Of a DNA stretch of 53,523 bases, positions 44,273 to 53,523 are shown piece by piece. Source of the stretch: CAYUWG01 sp964448285 (lineage in GTDB: Bacteria > Bacteroidota > Ignavibacteria > SZUA-365); contig CAYUWG010000023.1 of the NCBI GenBank assembly GCA_964448285.1, forward strand, positions 1 to 53,523. Direction: 5' to 3'. The notes beneath the pieces were generated by a model. That model was given only the letters and a program-made list of their open reading frames with translations, had not been told where the DNA came from and did not search any database. The translations under genes were made by a program, and so were the position numbers. Position 1 is the stretch's first letter, and each line of letters begins with the position of its first letter.

Positions 44273-44297
44273 TGGTGCAAAAAGTCGAACCTTCTAT

Positions 44298-44738
44298 TCA
44301 AAGATTAGGCGGAGGCTGATTGACCACAGCCCAGAAAACGCCGACGTGTTTTACCGCATTAACAAATTCATGGAAGTTCACCGGCTTCACCACATATGCA
44401 TTGACACCAAGCTGGTAACTACTCACGATATCCTGTTCCTCCCGTGATGACGTCATAACGACTACCGGGATGAGTTTCAATTTCGAGTCATGTTTGATTT
44501 GACGCAGAACTTCCATCCCATCGACTTTCGGCATTTTCAAATCGAGAAGGATAACGGCGGGTTTGCCGTCGTCCACATCAGCGAACCGACCGCGTTTATA
44601 GAGATAGTCCAGTGCTTCAGCGCCATCCGTTAATACGAATATCTCGTTTGCGATGTGATATTCCCTCAGCGCTTCGAGCGCCAGTTCGACGTCGCGAGGG
44701 CTATCGTCCACCAGCAGGATACGTTTCAGGTTACTCAT
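44298..44738 (-). CDS. Rcp1-type single-domain response regulator
   Basis: The 146-residue protein is a stand-alone receiver of the Rcp1/phytochrome-associated type. Its D-D pair, Asp 66 in L-L-D-L-K-M-P-K-V-D-G, M-T-S-S-R-E-E-Q-D-I and Y-V-V-K-P-V-N-F are all present. It has no output domain. Its start overlaps the stop of the large PAS kinase by four bases (ATGA), so it is the kinase's cognate partner by position. Confidence 0.92.
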   Translation of the reverse strand: MSNLKRILLVDDSPRDVELALEALREYHIANEIFVLTDGAEALDYLYKRGRFADVDDGKPAVILLDLKMPKVDGMEVLRQIKHDSKLKLIPVVVMTSSREEQDIVSSYQLGVNAYVVKPVNFHEFVNAVKHVGVFWAVVNQPPPNL

Positions 44739-47700
44739 AGTGAACCCCTATTGGATATGTGAAGGTCAGACAAAGCATTCATCAACGTGAAATAAAATGT
44801 CGCTCCTTTACCCGGTTGCCCTTCCGCCCACGTGCGGCCGCCATGACGGGTGATTATCCGACGAACGATGGCCAGGCCTATACCCGTGCCTTCGAACTCG
44901 CTCGAACTATGCAACCGTTGAAACACCCCGAACAGCTTATGCGCGTATTGCATGTCGAATCCGGTACCATTGTCGCGTATGGAAAAAATCGTGTAACCCT
45001 CCTCTTCTCCCGCAGAAGCGATCTCGATCACAGCGGGATTACATGCCTTCGTATATTTCACGGCATTTTCGATCAGGTTCCTGAGTACCTGTCTGATCAT
45101 TGCCTGATCACACAGAACAAATGGCAGCGGCTCGATTTTCCATGTGATGTTTCTTCCACGGGTGGACATGTCCAGTTTCCCAATGACTTCTTTCACCAGC
45201 GTGTCTAAGTTCACGACTGTCGTGTGTATCTCCTTGCGGCCGGTGCGCGAGAAGTCGAGCAGGTCATCGATCAACTCTCCCATCTCCGTACTCGCTTCTC
45301 GGATGGTTCGAAGATAGTGTTGTCCTTTTTCGGAAAGATTTCCATTCACTATACGTTCGAACATATCCACGTACCCCTGGATGTGGCGCAGAGGCGAGCG
45401 TAAGTCGTGCGAGACCGAATAGGAAAACGATTCCAGTTCCGCGTTCGCTTCTTCGAGGAGGAGCGTTTGACGATGCAGGTCTTCGTTCAATTCTCGAATG
45501 CGCTTTTCCGCTTCCTTGCGTTCGGTGATATCCATGATGCCGACTAACACGATGGTAGAGCAGCTTTCCTCATTGGGAAAGGACATTGTGAGCAAGCAGT
45601 GAATGAGCTTTCCACTTACGGTGCGCAACGCCATTTCCGTGCTGTAAATCGTCTTCCCCGATGCGAGTGCCAGAAGTTCACCCACAAAACCGGGGAGTGT
45701 ATCGGGAGTTGCGAATACTGTCTCCAAGGAAAAGAGCAGGTCCGCTTTGTCGTGCGCTTCGAACATGGTGAGCGTCGCACGATTCACGTTCACGATTCTG
45801 ACTGCGTTCAGCATCTGCCGGACGAATTCCGGATGATCGCGGAAGTAGCTTTGAAAGTCCATCACTCCTTCAGCGTGCAATCCTCGAATGGCTTCGATCA
45901 CATCAGCCCAGTTCTCTTCCCAAATGGATATCGGCGTCAGGTCGAATATCTCACGATAGCGGGCTTCGCTAAGAAGCAACTCTTCGCTGCGTTCTTTTAC
46001 CAGTTCTTCGAGATGAGTGCGATGCCGTGCAAGCTCCTCTTCGGCTTTCTTGCGTTCGGTAACGTCGTCAAAGATGACGCCGAATTGGCCATGCTTGGGA
46101 CAAAAGGCTTTGACGGTGTAGTACCGCTGAAGCTCGTTCGAGAACGTTTCGATGTGGAATGGATTTCCGCCGAGGGCAACCTCTCCGTATATGTCAATCC
46201 AGCGTTGTTCAATCAACGGAATCACTTCGCGTACAGTTTTACCGATTACCTCGCTTGCCTTCAATCCGGTAAATGGCTCGAACGCCGGATTGACTTCGAG
46301 GAACCGATAGTCAACCGGTTTGCCATCTGCATCACAGATGATCTCGTGGAGCGCAAATCCTTCCACCATCGAATTGAATAACAGGCGGTACCGCTCTTCA
46401 CTCGCTTTCAACACCTCCTCCGACCGTTTGCGCTCTGTGATGTCCTCGAAAACGACCACAGCTCCGAGCACGTCACCGTTCTCATAGCTCGGCGTAGAGG
46501 TGTATCGAACGGGAAATGCGGTACCGTCCTTTCTCCAGAATACTTCCGTCTCGACGTGAAAAGTCTTCCCTTCCTTGAAGGCTTTGTAGATCGGACAGTC
46601 CTCACGATCGTAGGGACTACCATCCGGTTTCTTATAGTGATGGTTGGCGTGCATCTGCTTTCCGACCAATTCATCGGGAGTATATCCGAGCATGCGTGCG
46701 GCAGCTTCATTCACGAATGTGGCTTTCCCCTCAAGGTCGAGTACGTAAATTCCTTCGCCGGCGTTTTCAAGTGTCAACCGTACTTTTTGCTCGCTCAGTT
46801 TCAGGAGTTTTTGCTGCGTCCGTTTCTCCGTTTCGTCCTGAAACGTCACCACCAATCCGATGATGGAGCCGTCAACATCGTAGATCGGTGCGCCCGTATC
46901 CATCACAGGTGTTTCCTTTCCATCCCGTGAAATCAGGATCGTATGATTTGCAAGCTCCTTGACGATTCCTTGCCTGAGAACTTTCTCGACGATGTTGATC
47001 TCCCGTTCGCCCGTCTCTTCATTCCTGACACGATAGACTTCGTTGAGACTTCTCCCACGTGCTTCTCGTATTCGCCAGCGCGTAAGATTTTCCGCCTGCT
47101 TGTTCACATAGCTTATTGTCCCTTTCGTATCGGTGATGATTACTCCGTCTCCGAGACTATCGAGTGTTACCTTGAATTTTTCCTGAGCCTGCCAGAGTTC
47201 CTTTTCCTTCGTGTACAGTTCCTGATAGATTCCCTTTTGTCTGTGAGAATAGATAAGCGATACACCCGTTCCGGCGAGCAGTATGAGCAGCACGGTAATA
47301 CCGGAGACAATAATCGCAGCAGACGTCAGGCCGGAGAAGATCTCTTCCGAATCGATCTTCGCCACCATCTTCCAGTTCGTTTCTGGGATGCTATGGACGG
47401 ATGCGAGTACTGCCGCTCCCCTATAGTCAATACCTTCGATCATTCCTTCATAGCCCGAAACCGCTACAATAGCGGGATTGGATTTTTTCGAAAGTGGAAT
47501 CTTCAAGCGCAGCGCCGTATTGCTTTGATGCCGCGCTTCATTCAAAAACAGGACGTGTTCGCCCTCCTGTCGCACGATAAATGTCTCTGCGGTCTTACTC
47601 GGCGTAGGCCAAGATTGAATCAACGGATACAGGAATAAAGAGGGATCCCTGCGAAACAGAAGTGCGGCAACAGTATGACCCTTATCGTTGATGAGCGGTG

Positions 47701-48214
47701 CAATGATATCGTAGTGAATCGAATTCCCGAAAGCACAGCGATGGAGATCGGTGAAAGTGATCGCTCGTGATTTTATCGCAATTCGGATGTTTTCGAGAAC
47801 GACGGTTTCCAATCGTTCGTGTTGCTCGCCTACGGAAAGGAGCGGTTCTCCGGCCGGCGAAACGAGGACGATTTCGCCATAGCGGAAATAATCGAGAGCA
47901 GTCCTCAGTCGTTGTTCGATATCTCTCTCTATCGATTGATTCGTTCTGTCTGCGATCCACCGTTCAACCGCTCGCGTGAAGACGGCGCTTTTAGAAATCA
48001 CCGCCGCATCGGAACGTCGTTCATGGTTCCATTGGACTATTTGTTGAACCTTGAGATCGGCAATGGCTCGAAGCTCGGCGTATTGCCTTTGCCGTATGCT
48101 TTCCTCCTCGCCTTTATAAAACAAGTACCCGGCTATCCCGATGATGAATACACTCGCGATAAGCACAAGGATACGCATAGTGAAGAATGAGCGTACGGGA
48201 ACCCGAAAGGTCAT
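44735..48214 (-). CDS. Membrane-anchored multi-PAS sensor histidine kinase
   Basis: The kinase of about 1159 residues has two membrane helices (about 14-33 and 300-325) flanking an extracytoplasmic sensing region of about 265 residues. Four or more PAS domains with PAC tails follow (D-I-T-E-R-K-type ends are clear at three places). The kinase core has S-Y-S-V-S-H-D-L-R-S-P-L-R-H-I and an HATPase with N-L-I-E-N-A-V-K-Y-T and G-T-G-I-G-L-A-I-V-R-R. The H-box type is the one that typically pairs with Rcp1-like regulators. ATG at 48214 is preferred because ATG at 48295 lacks a ribosome site and overlaps the upstream gene by 38 bases. Confidence 0.9.
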   Translation of the reverse strand: MTFRVPVRSFFTMRILVLIASVFIIGIAGYLFYKGEEESIRQRQYAELRAIADLKVQQIVQWNHERRSDAAVISKSAVFTRAVERWIADRTNQSIERDIEQRLRTALDYFRYGEIVLVSPAGEPLLSVGEQHERLETVVLENIRIAIKSRAITFTDLHRCAFGNSIHYDIIAPLINDKGHTVAALLFRRDPSLFLYPLIQSWPTPSKTAETFIVRQEGEHVLFLNEARHQSNTALRLKIPLSKKSNPAIVAVSGYEGMIEGIDYRGAAVLASVHSIPETNWKMVAKIDSEEIFSGLTSAAIIVSGITVLLILLAGTGVSLIYSHRQKGIYQELYTKEKELWQAQEKFKVTLDSLGDGVIITDTKGTISYVNKQAENLTRWRIREARGRSLNEVYRVRNEETGEREINIVEKVLRQGIVKELANHTILISRDGKETPVMDTGAPIYDVDGSIIGLVVTFQDETEKRTQQKLLKLSEQKVRLTLENAGEGIYVLDLEGKATFVNEAAARMLGYTPDELVGKQMHANHHYKKPDGSPYDREDCPIYKAFKEGKTFHVETEVFWRKDGTAFPVRYTSTPSYENGDVLGAVVVFEDITERKRSEEVLKASEERYRLLFNSMVEGFALHEIICDADGKPVDYRFLEVNPAFEPFTGLKASEVIGKTVREVIPLIEQRWIDIYGEVALGGNPFHIETFSNELQRYYTVKAFCPKHGQFGVIFDDVTERKKAEEELARHRTHLEELVKERSEELLLSEARYREIFDLTPISIWEENWADVIEAIRGLHAEGVMDFQSYFRDHPEFVRQMLNAVRIVNVNRATLTMFEAHDKADLLFSLETVFATPDTLPGFVGELLALASGKTIYSTEMALRTVSGKLIHCLLTMSFPNEESCSTIVLVGIMDITERKEAEKRIRELNEDLHRQTLLLEEANAELESFSYSVSHDLRSPLRHIQGYVDMFERIVNGNLSEKGQHYLRTIREASTEMGELIDDLLDFSRTGRKEIHTTVVNLDTLVKEVIGKLDMSTRGRNITWKIEPLPFVLCDQAMIRQVLRNLIENAVKYTKACNPAVIEIASAGEEEGYTIFSIRDNGTGFDMQYAHKLFGVFQRLHSSSEFEGTGIGLAIVRRIITRHGGRTWAEGQPGKGATFYFTLMNALSDLHISNRGSL

Positions 48215-48257
48215 AAGCAGCTCTTCGAAAAATTCATGTGGCGATGGATTGAAAGGT

Positions 48258-48701
48258 TCATGTCTGCTCTTGCTCTTTTGCGAACCAATCTCCATCGATA
48301 GTGCTTGCGAACGGCACTACCATCACCGCGTATTCCTGCTGTCGGTGAATCCATCGAAGCAAATCCGGCAGGACCGCCAATCCCGCGGTTTTGTCTAAGA
48401 GAAACTCTGCGCCAAGGTCTCTCCACGCAGGATGATACCGTGAAAGAGGTTCGATGCTGAGCATGATCGTGACCATCGTAGGATTTTTCTGTTTCAATGT
48501 GTCAAGCACGCCTTTCGTGGATTCGCTATCGAGCGGTGCGTCTGTGATGAGAATATCAATCCGGTTTTTCCTTATGTGTCCTTCAACCTCTTCGATTTCG
48601 GTCGCTTCGCACAGTACATTCACGTCGTCTAAATGAGAGATCGTTTCACTGATTCGATGCGGGACGGTCCTCGCACATTCCACAACTGCTACGTTCATCA
48701 T
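48258..48701 (-). CDS. Stand-alone receiver-like protein
   Basis: The 147-residue protein folds like a receiver: Asp near 54 in L-I-T-D-A-P-L-D and the conserved Lys in L-D-K-T near the end. The usual acidic pair at the first turn is reduced to a single Glu (V-V-E-C-A). It therefore may bind Mg2+ poorly or be constitutive. It lies between the PAS kinase and the NarL-type regulator on the same strand and has an operator-like palindrome just upstream. Confidence 0.75.
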   Translation of the reverse strand: MMNVAVVECARTVPHRISETISHLDDVNVLCEATEIEEVEGHIRKNRIDILITDAPLDSESTKGVLDTLKQKNPTMVTIMLSIEPLSRYHPAWRDLGAEFLLDKTAGLAVLPDLLRWIHRQQEYAVMVVPFASTIDGDWFAKEQEQT

Positions 48702-48728
48702 GCACTATCACCTTTTTTACCAATAGTG

Positions 48729-48750
48729 ACCGAGTAAGTTCTTACTCGGT
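48729..48750. promoter_or_regulatory. Perfect inverted repeat, operator-like
   Basis: ACCGAGTAAG, TT, CTTACTCGGT form perfect 10-bp arms about 28 bases upstream of the receiver-like gene. No T run follows on the minus strand, so a terminator is unlikely. A TAATTTTC-type -7 element may lie just before it. Confidence 0.55.
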
Positions 48751-48958
48751 AGAAAATTATTGTCGGAGTTCTCCTTCTCAAATAGAGATTTGTCGGATTT
48801 TTCTATCAGAAAAATTATGATGAAGACCTCGAGCAAGATAATTCACACACGGGCACATACTCGTTTCGGAGAAGTGGTAAGTCTCACGCGAATCCCATCG
48901 CGAAATGGATGGAAGTGAGGAGATACGGGACATCCGTCGCGAATGAGACGGGATCGAA

Positions 48959-49591
48959 CTAATCGACGAGTTGATGTTCAATAGCGTAACGCGTGAGTTC
49001 CGCGATGGATTTCATACGCATTTTCTTGAATACGTGGTCACGGTACGTATAAACCGTCGCCTGGCTGAGGTGAAGTTCTTTAGCGATATCGTGCGCGGTA
49101 AGTCCCGATGCAAGCCGGATCATCACTTCGAACTCCCGCGCGGATAAAACCTCGTGAGGCATGCGGTTATTTGCGGTGAAGAAATCGGCAGGTAAAGAAT
49201 CGGCAAGCTCCCGGCTGAGATACATGTTCCCTGCTGCTACTTTGCGAATCGCCGTCATAAGTTCCATTGGAGAGCAAGACTTCGTCAAATAGCCGCCGGC
49301 GCCCGATTGAAGCGCTCGTATGGCATAGCGCCTCTCAGGATGTATCGTGAGGATGAGCACTTTGACATTGGGATTCTTCGTTCGCAATTCCGGCAGGAGT
49401 TCCAAACCGTTTTTCCCCGGTAGTGAAATATCGAGCAGGAGTACATCCGGTTCAGTGTTGGCAACGACATGGAGCACTTCATCTCCTTGTGTCACTTCAC
49501 CGACGATTGCCATATCTACTTCACCGGCGAGCATCTCCTTCAATCCGGATCGAATGACGGGATGATCATCCGCCATGAGAATTCTTATCAT
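48959..49591 (-). CDS. LuxR/NarL-family response regulator
   Basis: The 210-residue protein has a receiver (Asp 54 in L-L-L-D-I-S-L-P-G; D-D pair near 8) and a LuxR-type HTH (about 145-205, L-S-A-R-E-F-E-V-M and A-T-V-Y-T-Y-R-D-H). It follows the PAS/GAF HisKA_3 kinase by 42 bases and is clearly its partner. Targets are unknown. Confidence 0.93.
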   Translation of the reverse strand: MIRILMADDHPVIRSGLKEMLAGEVDMAIVGEVTQGDEVLHVVANTEPDVLLLDISLPGKNGLELLPELRTKNPNVKVLILTIHPERRYAIRALQSGAGGYLTKSCSPMELMTAIRKVAAGNMYLSRELADSLPADFFTANNRMPHEVLSAREFEVMIRLASGLTAHDIAKELHLSQATVYTYRDHVFKKMRMKSIAELTRYAIEHQLVD

Positions 49592-49633
49592 TCGTTATCT
49601 CCTCTTCCCCTTGGTTTTGAAATGACCATTGCG

Positions 49634-52327
49634 CTAATCCTTCTTCAGTGGGACGATTACTCTGACCGTCGTTCCCGTCCCTTCCGATGGAATCAGTTCG
49701 AAGTCGGCGCCGATGGAACGTGCGCGCTCTCTCATTCCGATAATTCCCAACGATCGTTTGCCGGATACAGTATCGCTCCATGTGTTCTTCCCATCGTCCC
49801 GAACTTCCAGCATGAGTGTCTTTCGCCGCCGCTCGACGGCCATGATAACATTCGATGCCGCTGCATGACGCGCTACGTTCGTGAGCGACTCCTGCGCAAT
49901 TCTGTAGAGTGCGATCTCCGTTTGTTTTCCGAGCGTGGGCATCCAGACTGGAGCTTTGAACGTGGTATGGATACCCGACCGTTTGCCGAATTCTTCCATG
50001 AGTGCATCGAGCCCCTCCTTCAATCCAAGCTTGTCCAGCACGTCGGGATGGAGTTCCGCAGCGAACCGACGAATGCTGTTCAATGTCGTTTCAACGTTTT
50101 GGGTCATCTCACTGCATTTGAAGAGTAACTCATCGATCGGGAATTGATCTCTCCTGAGCAGTTTCGAACTCAGGGACGATATCTCCATCCTGATCCCGGT
50201 GAGTGCCTGTCCGAATTCGTCGTGCAGGTCACGTGCAATCTTCGCCTTTTCCTCATCTCTCACAGTCGTGAGATACCTGCTCAGGAGGCGAATTTCTTCG
50301 AGGGATTGTTCAAGGTTGTCACGAATCTGCTTCTCCTTGGTGATATCAATCCAGGTGCCGAGTACTTCAACCTCGTGCCTGGACTCGTTTTGAATCAAGA
50401 CGAAATCATCACGGAACCAGCGGTAGATGCCATCGGCGCATAACCACCGATATTCGGTGTCACCATATCCCGGCTGTTGCGCTTCACGAAAATCTTTCAT
50501 AGCTCTTTCCTTATCATCGGGATGAATCCGGGATTCCCAAAGCCGTGGAATTTCGAGAAATGCTTTTGGCGGAAAACCTGACACGCGCTCGCAATTCGGG
50601 CTGATCCACAATGCAGCCTGAGGCTCCTCCAACTCCGCCCGATAGATCACCGCTTGCAGCGACTCGAGAACGTGTTCCTTTTCTTGTTCGCTTCGAACCA
50701 GTTCGTCGTATGTGCGTTGCCGGTCAACTGCAAATGCAACGTGCCCCGCAAGTGTGGTGAGAAACTCGACTTCGTCCCACCGATACGTGTGTGGCGCGTC
50801 ATAGTAAATCATGAATTTCCCGATGAGACGATTCCCGATCATGAGCGGAATGAACGCAAGGCTCCTGATTCTCTCCAAACGAAAAACCCGGTGCAAGCGT
50901 GCGTGAGTAGCATCGTCATCCACATCCGAAACCAATATGGGTTGAGGATTTCTGTCTTGCGGCGTCCATGGGGAATGTCCCTCAACCGCTTTTCGATAGG
51001 ATTCGGAAAGTCCGCGCCATGCTGCAAAACGCATTACTCCTTCGGTATCGAAAAGCAGGATAGAAGCACGCGCGATGTTCAGTGATGATTCAAGTGCAGA
51101 AAGCGTCGTTTCAAACACCTCATTCATATTCGCCGCACGCCCGAGGGTTACCACCGATCGATGAATCGCTTTGAGCAAACGGTATCTCGCCTGTAGCTCT
51201 TCCTCCAGTTTGAGCCGTTTCGCTTCCAATGCCTTTCTCTCTGTGACGTCGCGTGCAACGACGAAAATCATGCTTCTTCCATCCTGCTTGAAAACGCTTG
51301 CCGTAACGTCGATATCGATCGACGATCCGTCCTTACGTTTCCACCGCCTGTCGTTGAGTTGCAGCCATCCGTCCCTAAGAATTGTTCGAATACTCTCGTC
51401 GATGCTCTGCCTCTCATTGACGATAATGTCGTAGATGGTCAATTGACGTACTTCATCGGCAGTGTATCCGAGAAGCTGAAGGAATGCCGGATTCGATTCG
51501 ATGATACCTCGTGATTGAGGATCGAAAAAGTAGATAGCTTCGACGATGTTTTCCCAGAGCAGGCGATATCGCTCCCAGCTACGATAGATTTCGGTCATCA
51601 GGCGCTCGCGTCCTGAGATATCGTGAGCGATACCGAGGATGCCTTTCGGTTTTCCGGAGGTGTCGTAAATGACCGAGCTGCTGAGTTCTGCCCGGAAGCT
51701 CGTTCCATTCGCCCGGACCATCGTGTAAGGCTGATATTCCATTTTCCCGGTCTTCAGGAGCTTTGCGAAATCCCGATGCGAGCGCTCGTGCTCTTCCGGA
51801 ACGATGAAGGCGGTGAGGAATCTTCCAATGGCATCATCGACGCGATTGACATGAAACATCTCCAGGCCTTGGCGATTGACCCATTTGATGACGCCTTTCG
51901 TATCGCAGTGCACGATCGTTTCAGGTGATGCCTCGACCAATGCTCGGAAGCGCTCCTCGCTTTCCATGATGTACTCTTCCAGTGCTTTACGCACGGTAAG
52001 GCTTTGTGAAAAAATGACGAGCCCTTCCGCCACCGGATCTATCCTCAAATCGAACCATCCGCTGCTTCCGTCCGGATAGACGAATTTATTTTCTATGCGA
52101 TAGGAAGCGTGTTCTTTCAAACATGTTCGTAAAACGGAGAAGAGCGTCGTATGCTCGATGCCGGGGTATGCTTCCATCATGGTTTTCCCGAGCAACTCCT
52201 CTCTCGACTTTCGCGCGTGAATCAGGGCTGTATCGTTCAAATAGAGATACCGAAAATCGTGGCTGATAACCTGGCAGCCTTCGAGCAGTTTGTCCAGCGT
52301 GTTGCTAAGGGATTCGTGCAAGTTCAT
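49634..52327 (-). CDS. PAS/GAF sensor histidine kinase, HisKA_3 class
   Basis: The 897-residue cytoplasmic kinase has three PAS domains (about 10-370), a GAF domain (about 385-540), a further PAS/PAC (about 545-665), HisKA_3 with the phospho-His in A-R-D-L-H-D-E-F-G-Q-A-L-T-G, and an HATPase_c. There is no membrane helix. The large number of PAS/GAF modules points to several cytoplasmic or redox inputs. The paired NarL-type regulator follows immediately. It is divergent from the MacB-type permease, with 308 bases between the starts; in that spacer I see no certain element. Confidence 0.9.
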   Translation of the reverse strand: MNLHESLSNTLDKLLEGCQVISHDFRYLYLNDTALIHARKSREELLGKTMMEAYPGIEHTTLFSVLRTCLKEHASYRIENKFVYPDGSSGWFDLRIDPVAEGLVIFSQSLTVRKALEEYIMESEERFRALVEASPETIVHCDTKGVIKWVNRQGLEMFHVNRVDDAIGRFLTAFIVPEEHERSHRDFAKLLKTGKMEYQPYTMVRANGTSFRAELSSSVIYDTSGKPKGILGIAHDISGRERLMTEIYRSWERYRLLWENIVEAIYFFDPQSRGIIESNPAFLQLLGYTADEVRQLTIYDIIVNERQSIDESIRTILRDGWLQLNDRRWKRKDGSSIDIDVTASVFKQDGRSMIFVVARDVTERKALEAKRLKLEEELQARYRLLKAIHRSVVTLGRAANMNEVFETTLSALESSLNIARASILLFDTEGVMRFAAWRGLSESYRKAVEGHSPWTPQDRNPQPILVSDVDDDATHARLHRVFRLERIRSLAFIPLMIGNRLIGKFMIYYDAPHTYRWDEVEFLTTLAGHVAFAVDRQRTYDELVRSEQEKEHVLESLQAVIYRAELEEPQAALWISPNCERVSGFPPKAFLEIPRLWESRIHPDDKERAMKDFREAQQPGYGDTEYRWLCADGIYRWFRDDFVLIQNESRHEVEVLGTWIDITKEKQIRDNLEQSLEEIRLLSRYLTTVRDEEKAKIARDLHDEFGQALTGIRMEISSLSSKLLRRDQFPIDELLFKCSEMTQNVETTLNSIRRFAAELHPDVLDKLGLKEGLDALMEEFGKRSGIHTTFKAPVWMPTLGKQTEIALYRIAQESLTNVARHAAASNVIMAVERRRKTLMLEVRDDGKNTWSDTVSGKRSLGIIGMRERARSIGADFELIPSEGTGTTVRVIVPLKKD

Positions 52328-52635
52328 AGAAAAAGTACGCTGCTTCCGTTTGGCATCTTGTGACTTTTCTTGAATAGTGTAAGCTGATCAATCGTTCAGG
52401 CGTATTTCATGTCAAACCCAGGCTGAGGCAAAGAAGAGAATTCCGCAGGAATAAGCAAGCAAAACTTTATCACATCATCCATCTCTTCTTTAGTCGATAC
52501 ATTGATGCACCATTGCAAAACCAATCTGTATTCTTCAGTGCAACTCCGATCCCTCCGATACCGTGGAGTATTCACGCCTGCAAGGCGAGTTTCCAATCGG
52601 CCATTCTTGTTATATTCACACGTGGGTTTAGGCAC

Positions 52636-53523
52636 ATGACACAGATCGACATCAAAGAGAGCGTCAGCATGGCGCTCGGGGCGCTCAAGGCAAACAAGTT
52701 ACGCGCAACGCTCACGCTGCTCGGGGTTGTGATCGGCGTGTTTTCATTCATCGGCGTGATGACGGGAATTGAAGTCCTGCAGGAGACGATCGTCTCGTCG
52801 TTCAATGTCCTCGGTTCCAACACGCTGCTCGTCCAGAAATACCCTGCAATGCGCGGTGGTCCGGATACGTTCGTGAAATATCGCAATCGGAAGGACATCA
52901 CCGTCGAACATGGGATGTATGTCCGGGAGAACAGCCGTCTTGCACAATACGTCGCGATAACGACAGGCAAACCGGGTGCACAGGCTCAGTACCGCAATCG
53001 CACGACGAATCCCGACATCCCTCTGAGAGCGGGGACGCCGGAGCTTTTTCATACCATCAACTTCGACCTCGACTACGGACGGTTCTTCAACGAACAAGAT
53101 CTTCAGATGGCCCGCAACGTTGCCGTCATCGGTCCGGGATTGGTGAAGATTCTTTTCCCGAATGAAGAACCCATCATGAAACCAATTCGGATCGACGCCA
53201 AGCCGTTCACCGTCATCGGCGTGACAGCTCCCAAGGGCGGCTTGTTCGGTTCCAGTTCCGACAAGGTCGCCTTCATTCCTCTGACCACCTTCGTGAATAA
53301 TTTTGGGAGAACGCCGTGGGTTTCCATTCAAGCGAAGGCGGAGAATCAGGAAACGTACGATGCGATGATGGATGAAATCATCGGGTTGCTTCGCACGGTG
53401 AGAAGCGTTCCGCCGGGTGAGGAAAACGATTTCGAGATTCTTTCGAACGAGTCACTGATTTCCGAAGTCAACAAGCTTACGCTTGTCATTCGCGCAGGCA
53501 CCGGCGCGGTCTCCGCCATAGCG
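52636..53523 (+). CDS. MacB-type ABC transporter permease (partial, runs off the window)
   Basis: The frame from ATG at 52636 is open to the window edge (296 codons). It begins with the family N-terminus (A-L-G-A-L-K-A-N-K-L-R-A-T-L-T-L-L-G-V-V-I-G), one helix near 20-40, then a MacB periplasmic core domain (about 45-260) with R-F-F-N-E-Q-D and V-A-V-I-G-P. Such permeases work with an ATPase and a membrane-fusion protein to export peptides, lipoproteins or antibiotics. The remaining helices are beyond the window. Confidence 0.88.
   Translation, partial: MTQIDIKESVSMALGALKANKLRATLTLLGVVIGVFSFIGVMTGIEVLQETIVSSFNVLGSNTLLVQKYPAMRGGPDTFVKYRNRKDITVEHGMYVRENSRLAQYVAITTGKPGAQAQYRNRTTNPDIPLRAGTPELFHTINFDLDYGRFFNEQDLQMARNVAVIGPGLVKILFPNEEPIMKPIRIDAKPFTVIGVTAPKGGLFGSSSDKVAFIPLTTFVNNFGRTPWVSIQAKAENQETYDAMMDEIIGLLRTVRSVPPGEENDFEILSNESLISEVNKLTLVIRAGTGAVSAIA

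Noticed and set aside
48797..48815. Hairpin ATTTTTCT/AGAAAAAT downstream of the NarL-type regulator
   Set aside because: All A/T stem, about 140 bases after the stop; too weak to call a terminator.
52396..52635. Minus-strand open frame of 79 codons in the spacer before the MacB-type permease
   Set aside because: Product looks partly protein-like but has no motif or convincing ribosome site, and it fills the divergent promoter region; kept as doubtful.
1..53523. CRISPR arrays, transposases, integrases, phage genes, toxin-antitoxin pairs, rRNA
   Set aside because: Looked for on both strands and not seen; the only mobile signals are the repeat family and the MITE-like element.

Overview
The window looks like chromosomal DNA from a Gram-negative, Bacteroidota/Chlorobiota-type bacterium, most likely near Ignavibacteria or Kapabacteria. 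This placement is inferred. Its supports are two genes ending in a type IX secretion (T9SS) sorting domain with the QNYPNPFNPST signature, a TPR/DUF4292/EnvC-like gene block known from that phylum, many lipoproteins, a TonB receptor, an OmpA protein with thrombospondin type 3 repeats, and promoter candidates of the TTG-N20-TAnnTTTG kind. Composition looks even and near 50% GC by eye. I see no transposase, integrase, phage gene, rRNA or CRISPR array.

Layout. 1-5.8 kb: the 3' end of a T9SS-secreted protein, a FIST sensor / NarL-type kinase / LuxR-type regulator module, a lipoprotein and a second T9SS protein with six Asp-box repeats. 5.8-11.3 kb: a heavy-metal RND efflux pair with a histidine-rich DUF2946-like gene, bracketed by a short repeat family. 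11.3-16.2 kb: an FG-GAP/ASPIC secreted protein, a MITE-like palindromic element, an ester-cyclase-like lipoprotein and a lone PaaN aldehyde dehydrogenase. 16.4-20.4 kb: housekeeping genes (DUF2461, ppGpp-hydrolase-like HD protein, Nudix, MscS, a GGQ release-factor-like protein, a thioredoxin-fold protein). 20.5-23.4 kb: a radical SAM/SPASM gene overlapping a MetH-like gene that stops before its cobalamin domain. 23.5-27.5 kb: surface polysaccharide genes.

27.6-30.9 kb: tRNA-Glu, FmdB-type zinc ribbon, lipoprotein, rpmA-rplU and a CDF metal exporter. 30.9-35.0 kb: an envelope operon (TPR lipoprotein, DUF4292 lipoprotein, EnvC-like protein with a degenerate LytM site). 35.0-38.1 kb: a TlpA-like thioredoxin, a lipoprotein, tRNA-Arg and a redoxin-fold protein without its CxxC. 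38.2-43.1 kb: the OmpA/TSP3 protein and, convergent to it, a ZnuD-like TonB receptor locus that again carries a lipoprotein and a DUF2946-like gene. 43.1-52.3 kb: six signalling genes on one strand (hybrid kinase, Rcp1-like regulator, large PAS kinase, stand-alone receiver, NarL-type regulator, PAS/GAF kinase). The window ends inside a MacB-type ABC permease.

Themes. Metal handling appears three times (RND efflux, CDF, TonB uptake), twice with a DUF2946-like partner. About a quarter of the window is two-component signalling. I did not find an unmistakable new multi-gene system. The least ordinary signals are the repeat that supplies the same Ser-Glu-Leu-stop ending to two unrelated genes, the 149-bp near-identical gene ends bracketing the FIST module, the nested palindromic element, the truncated MetH, and a perfect operator-like palindrome in front of the stand-alone receiver.
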